13,575 nt of DNA. Source: Acholeplasmatales bacterium (GTDB taxonomy: Bacteria > Bacillota_I > Bacilli_A > Acholeplasmatales > Anaeroplasmataceae). Below, one piece after another: positions 7,138 to 13,063 of the stretch. The notes beneath the pieces were generated by a model. That model did not search any database. It saw only the letters and a list, made by a program, of their open reading frames with translations, and was not told the DNA's origin. Position 1 is the first letter of the stretch, and each line of letters starts with the position of its first letter. A program made the translations under genes and the position numbers. The DNA lies in assembly GCA_024690445.1 (NCBI GenBank), contig JAILPD010000084.1:1-13575 (forward strand), written 5' to 3'.

Positions 7138-8424
7138 TTAATTCATAGCAGCGAATGCTTGTTTTAAATCATTAATTAAATCTTCTTTATCTTCAAGACC
7201 ACAAGATAATCTAATTAAGCCTGCTGGAATACCAGCTTCCTCTAATTGCTTATCTGTTAATTGTCTATGAGTAGAAGTAGCAGGATTTAAGCAGCAGCTT
7301 CTAGCATCAGCAACGTGTGTTTCAATAGCGATAAGCTTTAATGCTTTCATGAATTTTTCAGCCTGTGCTCTACCACCCTTAATGCAGAATGATACAACAC
7401 CACATCCACCATTTGGTAGATATTTTTCTGCAAGCTTATGATATTTATCATTTTTAAGGCCTGAATAATTAACTGATATAACATTTGGATTTGATTCTAA
7501 GAATTCCGCAACTGCTTGTCCATTTTCTACATGTTTAGGCATACGGACATGTAATGATTCTAATCCTAAATTTAAAATGAATGCATTTTGAGGAGATTGG
7601 ATTGAACCAAAGTCTCTCATTAATTGAGCTGTAGCCTTAGTAATGAAGGCACCTTCCTTACCAAACTTTTCAGCATATGTAATTCCATGGTAAGACTCAT
7701 CTGGTGTACAAAGACCCGGGAACTTATCCTTATGAGCCATCCAGTCAAATTTACCTGAATCAACGATTACACCACCAACGGCGGCACCATGACCATCCAT
7801 ATACTTAGTAGTAGAATGAGTAACGATATCAGCGCCCCATTCAATTGGACGACAATTTACAGGTGTTGGGAATGTATTATCAACAATTAGTGGAACTCCA
7901 TGAGCATGTGCAGCCTTAGCAAACTTTTCAATATCTAAAACTGTTAATGCAGGGTTTGCGATAGTCTCACCAAATACAGCTTTTGTATTTTCTTTAAAAG
8001 CAGCATTTAATTCAGCCTCACTACAATCAGGTGAAACAAATGTAGTTGTAATTCCCATCTTAGCCATTGTTACAGCGATTAAATTAAATGTACCACCATA
8101 GATTGATGAAGAACAAACAATGTGAGAACCACATTCACAAATATTAAATAATGCGAAGAAGTTAGCTGCTTGGCCAGATGATGTAAGCATAGCAGAAGTA
8201 CCACCTTCTAGTGCGGCAATCTTAGCGGCAACATAATCATTTGTTGGGTTTTGTAATCTTGTATAGAAATAGCCAGATGCCTCTAGGTCAAAAAGCTTTC
8301 CCATATCCTCACTTGTATCATATTTAAATGTTGTAGACTGAATAACAGGAACCTGTCTTGGTTCACCATTTTTTGGTCTATATCCAGCTTGAACACATTT
8401 AGTATTTATTTTATAGTTATCCAT
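7138..8424 (-). CDS. metY: O-acetylhomoserine sulfhydrylase (O-acetylhomoserine aminocarboxypropyltransferase)
   Basis: This PLP enzyme of the Cys/Met metabolism family joins O-acetylhomoserine and sulfide to homocysteine in the cytoplasm, the direct sulfhydrylation route to methionine. The 428-residue length is normal. Visible features are YTRLQNPTNDYVAAKIAALE (54-73), TSSGQAAN for cofactor phosphate binding (81-88), the VDNTF aspartate (Asp182), the PLP lysine in HSTTKYMDGHG (Lys207) and C-terminal RLSCGLEDKEDL. The long central part with FPGLC and YHGITYAEKFG separates MetY from cystathionine synthases and lyases. An AAGGAG site lies 8 bases before the ATG. The 5' leader is too short for an S-box or T-box element. 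It stands alone, with no metX or metA beside it. It is the most conserved gene in the window. Confidence 0.95.
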   Translation of the reverse strand: MDNYKINTKCVQAGYRPKNGEPRQVPVIQSTTFKYDTSEDMGKLFDLEASGYFYTRLQNPTNDYVAAKIAALEGGTSAMLTSSGQAANFFALFNICECGSHIVCSSSIYGGTFNLIAVTMAKMGITTTFVSPDCSEAELNAAFKENTKAVFGETIANPALTVLDIEKFAKAAHAHGVPLIVDNTFPTPVNCRPIEWGADIVTHSTTKYMDGHGAAVGGVIVDSGKFDWMAHKDKFPGLCTPDESYHGITYAEKFGKEGAFITKATAQLMRDFGSIQSPQNAFILNLGLESLHVRMPKHVENGQAVAEFLESNPNVISVNYSGLKNDKYHKLAEKYLPNGGCGVVSFCIKGGRAQAEKFMKALKLIAIETHVADARSCCLNPATSTHRQLTDKQLEEAGIPAGLIRLSCGLEDKEDLINDLKQAFAAMN

Positions 8425-8454
8425 ATAAATTCTCCTTTTTAAAAAACTATCATT

Positions 8455-8463
8455 AGTATATCA
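8455..8463 (-). promoter_or_regulatory. Extended -10 promoter of metY
   Basis: The minus strand reads TGATATACT, i.e. a TGN motif plus TATACT. It lies about 30 bases before the metY ATG. No good -35 hexamer is seen, which is usual for extended -10 promoters. Confidence 0.5.
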
Positions 8464-8507
8464 CATATTTCATAATTTTACCTAGGAAAATAGGAAATGA
8501 TTATAAA

Positions 8508-8525
8508 AAATAACTATGGTTATTT
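8508..8525. promoter_or_regulatory. 18-bp inverted repeat between metY and the acetyltransferase gene
   Basis: AAATAAC and GTTATTT are perfect inverted arms around TATG. It lies in the divergent intergenic region about 45 bases upstream of the metY -10 and about 36 bases upstream of the acetyltransferase -35. No T-tract follows. It may be an operator; chance is possible in such AT-rich sequence. Confidence 0.35.
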
Positions 8526-8560
8526 AAATGTTGAATTTATGATGGTAATACACATTTTTA

Positions 8561-8589
8561 TTTAAAGCTGTTGAATAGTATGGTATAAA
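8561..8589 (+). promoter_or_regulatory. Promoter of the hexapeptide acetyltransferase gene
   Basis: TTTAAA, 17-bp spacer, TATAAA (8584-8589), with a TGG extended -10 element directly before it. Followed by AAAGAAGCGTGATT as ribosome site. Confidence 0.55.
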
Positions 8590-8612
8590 GAAAATAAAGA
8601 AGCGTGATTAAT

Positions 8613-9203
8613 ATGATAAAAACAAAAGAAGATTTAAAATACTATTTAGAACAAGATAGGCTAAATCTAAAACAAAAGAAAAAGAAACCTGATTCATGGG
8701 ACATAATCTGGAAATATGAAATAGCTTTGCGTAAGCATGAATATTATCATAATAAAGAAAAGAAATCTTTATTAGATAAAGTTATGTTAAGGCATTATGC
8801 TAAGAAGCATAAAAAAATGACTTTTATGTATACTACTAGTATTCCAATTAATGTTTGTGGACCTGGTCTTTCAATTGGACATTTAGGCACTATCTATGTT
8901 AATTCAAAATCTAAGATTGGAAAGAATTTAAGAATTCAATCTGGTGTAACTATTGGCGGGGCAGCCGGAAAAGATGGTCTTCCTATTTTAGGAGATAATG
9001 TCTATGTTGGAGCAGGTGCTAAAGTAATTGGACCAATTAGAGTTGCCGATAATGTCGCTATTGGTTCTAACGCAGTAGTTGTAAAAACTATAGATGAGGC
9101 AAGCACTACTTGGGGTGGTGTACCTGCCAAGAAGATATCAAATAATAATTCATGGGCATATATCGCAGATGAAGTATTAGTTAAAAAAGAGGCTACAGAT
9201 TAA
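8613..9203 (+). CDS. Left-handed beta-helix (hexapeptide-repeat) acetyltransferase, serine acetyltransferase-like
   Basis: This 196-residue protein has a basic helical N-terminal part (1-70), then hexapeptide repeats from about 80 to 165: LSIGHLGTIYV, SKIGKNLRIQSGVTIGG, GDNVYVGAGAKVIGPIRVADNVAIGSN, ending with the loop GGVPAKKIS. The pattern matches the CysE-like/polysaccharide O-acetyltransferase group that uses acetyl-CoA. His90 in IGHLG corresponds to the catalytic His of CysE. The second conserved His of CysE (in GDRHPKI) is missing, replaced by KDGLPIL, which favours a sugar or other hydroxyl acceptor over serine. The neighbouring metY makes a sulfur role tempting but the genes are divergent. 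A GTG at 8604 is part of the ribosome site, so ATG 8613 is chosen. The 3' end overlaps the convergent gene by 4 bases. Confidence 0.85.
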   Translation: MIKTKEDLKYYLEQDRLNLKQKKKKPDSWDIIWKYEIALRKHEYYHNKEKKSLLDKVMLRHYAKKHKKMTFMYTTSIPINVCGPGLSIGHLGTIYVNSKSKIGKNLRIQSGVTIGGAAGKDGLPILGDNVYVGAGAKVIGPIRVADNVAIGSNAVVVKTIDEASTTWGGVPAKKISNNNSWAYIADEVLVKKEATD

Positions 9204-9216
9204 ACTGTAGCCTTTT
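9191..9216. terminator. Bidirectional terminator inside the ends of two convergent genes
   Basis: A perfect 8-bp stem GGCTACAG/CTGTAGCC encloses ATTAAA. TTTT follows on the plus strand, TCTTTTTT on the minus strand. The stem is itself translated: it encodes the last codons of the acetyltransferase (EATD) and of the small minus-strand gene (KATV). Confidence 0.88.
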
Positions 9217-9451
9217 CATCTTTTAAATCATATAAATAATCTAATAAATCATCTTCATACATTTTAAGAAGAATCATATCATCACTTATTTCGAAATAAT
9301 TAGTCAATATTTGATTTCCACCTAGTTCATTAACTAATTCATTTATTTCATTTACAGTATCATCACTTGATACTTCATCCTTTTTATAAAATGATTTAAA
9401 CCATTCTTTATTGCTGGCTTTTTCTAAAGCCTCATCATATTTTAATATCAT
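9200..9451 (-). CDS. Small acidic protein of unknown function
   Basis: I do not recognise this 83-residue protein. It is rich in Asp and Glu, predicted mostly helical, with no signal peptide or membrane segment, so it should be cytosolic. The reading frame is supported by a GGTGAT ribosome site 5 bases before the ATG, a TATAAT box (minus strand, 9469-9474) just upstream, and a terminator whose minus-strand T-tract follows its TAA stop. It converges on the acetyltransferase gene with a 4-base overlap. Leu/Tyr-rich DDLLDYLYDLKDE at the C-terminus could be an interaction helix. Confidence 0.7.
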   Translation of the reverse strand: MILKYDEALEKASNKEWFKSFYKKDEVSSDDTVNEINELVNELGGNQILTNYFEISDDMILLKMYEDDLLDYLYDLKDEKATV

Positions 9452-9468
9452 TTATTATCACCAAATTT

Positions 9469-9474
9469 ATTATA
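9469..9474 (-). promoter_or_regulatory. -10 box before the small acidic protein gene
   Basis: TATAAT on the minus strand lies 17 bases before the start codon. No clear -35 hexamer was found, so the support is moderate. Confidence 0.4.
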
Positions 9475-9531
9475 TCATTATTTTCTATGAAATGGTTAAT
9501 TAATGTTGTTTATTCTATTTATTAAAAGAAT

Positions 9532-9537
9532 TATAAT
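9532..9537 (+). promoter_or_regulatory. -10 box before the tocopherol-cyclase-like gene
   Basis: TATAAT lies 21 bases before the ATG and is followed by the GGGTGAT ribosome site (9544-9550). The -35 region is poor (TTTATT at 17 bp). Confidence 0.45.
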
Positions 9538-9558
9538 TTTTATGGGTGATGCATTTCT

Positions 9559-10677
9559 ATGTTTAATAAGCAAAATTATAAAAAGAATGGTTTTATGCTA
9601 AAGGGTAAATTTGCTAAAAAAGGATATGATTGGTGGTGGCATTCATTCACTGGTATTGATTCAGAAACCGGATTAGAAAAACCATTTTTTATTGAGTATT
9701 ATTTTACTAATCCTAAGATTTCAAAAGATGAAGTTAAATATGGAAGATTAGGTGATATACCATCATATTGTATGATTAAATGTGGTGCTTGGGGAGAGGA
9801 TCACGCTCAGCTTCATAATTTTTATCCTTGGAAGGATGTAAAAATTTCTAAAAAAGGACCTATTCAAATAACAGTTGGTAATTGTTATTTAGATGAGCAT
9901 ACCATAAGAGGTGAGGTTGAAGTATCTAAAGAAGATTCAATTGCTCATCCTGAATATATGTGTGATTATGGTTCTATGTCATTTGATTTAAAAATAGATA
10001 AGAAGATTGCTTTTAATGTTGGATATGGAACAAGCTCTATTTTAAGAAGAATACATGCCTTTGAAATGTATTGGCACGCAGAAGGTATGAAGTCTGAATA
10101 TGAAGGTACAGTCTATTATAATGGTAGAAAATATATTGTAAAAAAGAATAGATCATATGGCTATGCAGATAAAAACTGGGGCTCTAATTTTACATCTCCT
10201 TGGATTTGGCTTTCATCAAATTGCTTATATAGTAAAATAAAAAGAACTAGCTTAAAGAATTCAGTATTTGATATTGGAGGCGGAAGACCAAAGGCTTTTG
10301 GTATTCCATTTAATGCTAAATTATTAGGTGCTTTTTATTATGAAGGAAAGGAATACCAATATAATTTTTCTAAATTTTGGCATCCATCTAAAACAGAATT
10401 TGATTGTAAGGTATTAGATGATTTAGTCATTTGGGATATTAAGCAAAGTGATAAGCATTCAATTATGGAAACTCATATTGAATGTAAGATTAAAGATATG
10501 TTACTTGTAAATTATGAAGAGCCAACTGGTTTAAAGCTTCATAATAATCTATATAATGGCGGAAATGGCTATGGGAATATTAAGCTTTATTCTAAACATG
10601 GTAAGAAGATTGAATTAATAGATGATATAGAAGTTACACGTGTTGGATGTGAATATGGAGAATTCGATAAAAACTAA
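9559..10677 (+). CDS. Tocopherol-cyclase-like (lipocalin-type beta-barrel) protein
   Basis: The 372-residue protein carries the signature of the tocopherol cyclase family: HAEGMKSEYEGTVYYNGRKY (173-192), then RSYGYADKNWGSNF (198-211) and PWIWLSSNCL (214-223), which corresponds to YAEKNWG..FP..W.W.Q.N in plant and cyanobacterial enzymes. In those, the barrel closes the chromanol ring of vitamin E. The related AttH/CrtC-like fold handles lipids and carotenoids. The N-terminal third also fits (GYDWWWHSFTGID, then PFFIEYYF). There is no signal peptide or membrane segment. A tocopherol pathway is unlikely here, so the substrate is unknown, perhaps a lipid or isoprenoid. It appears monocistronic, with GGGTGAT (9544-9550) as ribosome site and aroE 58 bases downstream under its own promoter. 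Confidence 0.7.
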   Translation: MFNKQNYKKNGFMLKGKFAKKGYDWWWHSFTGIDSETGLEKPFFIEYYFTNPKISKDEVKYGRLGDIPSYCMIKCGAWGEDHAQLHNFYPWKDVKISKKGPIQITVGNCYLDEHTIRGEVEVSKEDSIAHPEYMCDYGSMSFDLKIDKKIAFNVGYGTSSILRRIHAFEMYWHAEGMKSEYEGTVYYNGRKYIVKKNRSYGYADKNWGSNFTSPWIWLSSNCLYSKIKRTSLKNSVFDIGGGRPKAFGIPFNAKLLGAFYYEGKEYQYNFSKFWHPSKTEFDCKVLDDLVIWDIKQSDKHSIMETHIECKIKDMLLVNYEEPTGLKLHNNLYNGGNGYGNIKLYSKHGKKIELIDDIEVTRVGCEYGEFDKN

Positions 10678-10678
10678 A

Positions 10679-10707
10679 TTGTAAAATGAGTCATTTTAAT
10701 TTATAAT
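10679..10707 (+). promoter_or_regulatory. Promoter of aroE with a palindrome in its spacer
   Basis: TTGTAA, 17-bp spacer, TATAAT (10702-10707). The 15-bp inverted repeat AAAATGAGTCATTTT (10683-10697) fills the spacer, where a bound regulator would block RNA polymerase. It is a poor terminator for the upstream gene because the loop would be tiny or the stem A/T only. Confidence 0.6.
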
Positions 10708-10735
10708 TAAAGCATATTTTGATTGAGGTGCTATT

Positions 10736-11533
10736 ATGACATTAAAAATGGCTGTAATTGGAAAGGATGTATCAGAATCATTATCTCCTAAGATGCATAC
10801 CTTTATTATGAGAAAATTAGGTGTAGATATTAATTATGATAAGGTATCTATTCCTGTAGAAGAATTTGAAAAGGGATTTCCTAAGGTATTAAAGGAATAT
10901 GACACATTAAATGTAACTATTCCATATAAATTAGATGTTATTCCTTATTTAAAGGAGCTTAAGGATGATGGTTTAATCTTTAAGTCTATTAATACTATTG
11001 ATTGTAGAAGTGGCTTTGGCTATAACACTGATGGTGTTGGCTTTATGCTAATGATAGAAAATGCTGGTATTAATGCTAAAGGTAAGACTGTATTAGTATT
11101 AGGTACTGGTGGAGTTGGTAGAACTGTAATTAAGAAGCTTGTTACAAGTGGCGCTACAGTTAGAGCATTTGATTTAAATCAAGATGGCTTAAAGGAATTA
11201 CATGATGAATTCCCTCATTTTGAAGCTTTATCAAGTATCGAGAATAAGCCATATGATATTATCATTAATTGTACTGGCGTTGGTATGCATAAGAGTGTTG
11301 GTAAATCTCCTGTTGGTGAGGATTTATTAAAGTTATGTAATGCCGCTGTAGATTTAATTTATGTGCCTGAAAAGAGTGAGTTCTTACGACTTGCAGAAAT
11401 TAATGGTAAGAAGATTTGTAATGGTGAATCTATGCTATTTTATCAAGCATATTATGCTGATTGCATTTTCTTAAATAAGAAGTGCGATAATGAAGAGGCA
11501 AAAAGGTTATTCTTAGAATATAGAAATAATTAA
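10736..11533 (+). CDS. aroE: Shikimate dehydrogenase
   Basis: AroE reduces 3-dehydroshikimate to shikimate with NADPH in aromatic amino acid and chorismate synthesis. At 265 residues it has normal length. Visible are the substrate-binding SLSPKMHT (Ser15 and Ser17), NVTIPYK with catalytic Lys65, INTID (85-89), YNTDGVGF with catalytic Asp99, the cofactor glycine loop LGTGGVGRT (122-130) and VDLIYVPEKSEFL near the C-terminus, the family's VDMVYNP-type motif. The Gly-rich loop reads TGGVGR rather than the commoner AGGAAR. The ATG is preceded by GAGGTG at 5 bases. It is transcribed alone, between its own promoter and terminator, and no other shikimate pathway gene is near. Confidence 0.93.
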   Translation: MTLKMAVIGKDVSESLSPKMHTFIMRKLGVDINYDKVSIPVEEFEKGFPKVLKEYDTLNVTIPYKLDVIPYLKELKDDGLIFKSINTIDCRSGFGYNTDGVGFMLMIENAGINAKGKTVLVLGTGGVGRTVIKKLVTSGATVRAFDLNQDGLKELHDEFPHFEALSSIENKPYDIIINCTGVGMHKSVGKSPVGEDLLKLCNAAVDLIYVPEKSEFLRLAEINGKKICNGESMLFYQAYYADCIFLNKKCDNEEAKRLFLEYRNN

Positions 11534-11537
11534 AAAT

Positions 11538-11559
11538 AGACCACTTTGGTGGTCTTTTT
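11538..11559 (+). terminator. Intrinsic terminator of aroE
   Basis: Stem AGACCAC/GTGGTCT with a TTTG loop, then TTTT. It begins 5 bases after the TAA stop. Confidence 0.88.
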
Positions 11560-11580
11560 AAGATTAAGAATACTCATTTA

Positions 11581-11609
11581 TTGATATAATCAAAATTAAA
11601 AGATATAAT
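11581..11609 (+). promoter_or_regulatory. Strong sigma-A-type promoter of the GNAT/GIN lipoprotein operon
   Basis: TTGATA, 17-bp spacer, TATAAT (11604-11609): the best promoter match in the window (11 of 12 consensus bases at ideal spacing). Confidence 0.85.
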
Positions 11610-11633
11610 TATTTTTGATTGGAAGTGATTTCG

Positions 11634-12119
11634 TTGGTTAGAATTGGTCGTCTAGATGATTTAAGCGATATTATGGAAATGCTTAATTTATGTAAAGCTG
11701 ACATGAAAAAAAGAAAATTAAATATCTGGAATGATGATTATCCTAATCAAAGAATCATTGAAGATGACTTAAAATCTAATGGAGCGGTAGTTTATGAGGA
11801 TAATGGAAAGGTTGTTGCCTTTTTAGTTATGTATCCTAAGCATCCAGATGCTTGTGAGGAAATATTTAGAGATCATACTAATTATTGCTTAATACAAAGA
11901 GTAATGGTTCATCCTAAGTATAGAAGACACGGCTATGCTCAAAAGATTTTAGCTTTTGTTGAAGAACAAGGCTTTTCAAGCATAAGATTATTAACAAGAA
12001 ATACAAATACATATTCTGTAAATTTATATACTAAATTAGGATATCGTGTTGTTAAATCTCAAACTAGAGGAAATGAGATTATGCAAACCTGCGAAAAGGT
12101 ATTAAAGGGTGATTTTTAG
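11634..12119 (+). CDS. GNAT-family N-acetyltransferase
   Basis: This 161-residue protein is a single GNAT domain that transfers an acetyl group from acetyl-CoA to an unknown amine. Motif A is clear: LIQRVMVHPKYRRHGYAQKI (90-109), with the pyrophosphate-binding RRHGYA. Motif B follows as YSVNLYTKLGYRVV. The N-terminus VRIGRLDDLSDIMEMLNLCK is typical of the fold. It starts at TTG 11634, eight bases after GGAAG within GGAAGTGATT. An upstream TTG at 11619 would overlap that ribosome site and is rejected. Its TAG stop overlaps the GTG start of the lipoprotein gene by one base, so translation of the two is probably coupled. Confidence 0.82.
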   Translation: MVRIGRLDDLSDIMEMLNLCKADMKKRKLNIWNDDYPNQRIIEDDLKSNGAVVYEDNGKVVAFLVMYPKHPDACEEIFRDHTNYCLIQRVMVHPKYRRHGYAQKILAFVEEQGFSSIRLLTRNTNTYSVNLYTKLGYRVVKSQTRGNEIMQTCEKVLKGDF

Positions 12120-13054
12120 TGAAGAAAATATTATCAATCATCGCCACATTTGCATTTGTTCTAGTTTTAAGCTCATGTTGGCTATTAGAAAAAACAATTG
12201 TTGGAGATGGAGACATTTCGAAAAATGAATATTTGGTAAGCTCAGCTTCAGAGTTAGAGATTGATCATATAAACCTTCAAGACCATGGAAATCCAATATA
12301 TACTCATCTTTACGCTTTTGAAAATGACAAAAGTGATGAATTTAGGATAGTTATTGAAGGTCAAAGGAATATTTTAGATTCTATTAAGGTTAAGTGCAAA
12401 TCAGATAAGCTTGCAATTACAGGTAACTTTTATGAAAAATATGATACTGAATCATTAACAATTAAGTTATATGGCTTTTCATTTGAAAAGATAGATTTAA
12501 CTGATGTTAGAGGAAGTATGGTATCTAAAATGGTAGGAGATGATGTTAATATCAATTTAGTTGGTACAGCATTCTTATCATGTCCATCTTTTTCAACAAA
12601 AAAGTTTACTGCAAATTTGAAAGATGCATCTTCACTTGCTGTTGGAGTTGTTGAAGCAGAAGAAACAACAATTAAGATGGCTGATTCTACAAACTTTTCA
12701 GCGACAAGCTTAGATTCAAAAAAGTGTACTATAAATGTTGAGAATTCATCTATTATTGAAACTTCATTCAATTCAAAAGAATTAAAATTAGATGTTTCAG
12801 GTACTTCAAGAGGAACTATTCAAGGTAATGTTAATAAAGCAGAAATAGAAGTATCAGGCTCATCAAAAATTGAAGGTATAGATTGTTCATTTGATACTGT
12901 AGATGCAAGTATATTAGGTGCTTCATCATTATCATTCCATGTTGTTAGTGAACTAAAAGCCTTTATTAATGGTGATAGTATATTAACATATAGTGGTGAT
13001 TGTAAAGAGAAGATAGATGCTTCAGGTGAAGCAATTATCAATCACATTAGTTAA
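12119..13054 (+). CDS. Lipoprotein with GIN domain (DUF2807, head-GIN type)
   Basis: The 311-residue protein has a lipoprotein signal peptide (MKKILSIIATFAF, lipobox LSSC with Cys20) and should be exposed on the outer membrane face of the single membrane. After it comes VGDGDISKNEYLV, matching the start of GIN/DUF2807 domains. From about residue 130 short repeats such as ASSLAVG, STNFSATS, TSRGTIQG, SSKIEGID and ASSLSFHV recur about every 20 residues, as expected of the right-handed beta-helix of this family. The function of GIN domains is unknown; adhesion or envelope stress roles have been proposed. It starts at GTG 12119, with AAAGGGTGAT (12104-12113) as ribosome site lying inside the preceding gene. 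It is the middle gene of an operon. Confidence 0.82.
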   Translation: MKKILSIIATFAFVLVLSSCWLLEKTIVGDGDISKNEYLVSSASELEIDHINLQDHGNPIYTHLYAFENDKSDEFRIVIEGQRNILDSIKVKCKSDKLAITGNFYEKYDTESLTIKLYGFSFEKIDLTDVRGSMVSKMVGDDVNINLVGTAFLSCPSFSTKKFTANLKDASSLAVGVVEAEETTIKMADSTNFSATSLDSKKCTINVENSSIIETSFNSKELKLDVSGTSRGTIQGNVNKAEIEVSGSSKIEGIDCSFDTVDASILGASSLSFHVVSELKAFINGDSILTYSGDCKEKIDASGEAIINHIS

Positions 13055-13063
13055 GAGGTTTTT

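Noticed and set aside
8425..8612. S-box or T-box riboswitch controlling metY
   Set aside because: The metY leader after the likely promoter is only about 25 bases, with no room for a riboswitch, and no matching conserved boxes are seen.
12430..12771. 113-codon minus-strand frame inside the GIN lipoprotein gene
   Set aside because: It is antisense to a well-supported gene with signal peptide and repeats, and has no ribosome site or family likeness of its own.
12820..13041. 73-codon minus-strand frame inside the GIN lipoprotein gene
   Set aside because: It is an antisense shadow of the same gene, with no independent signals.
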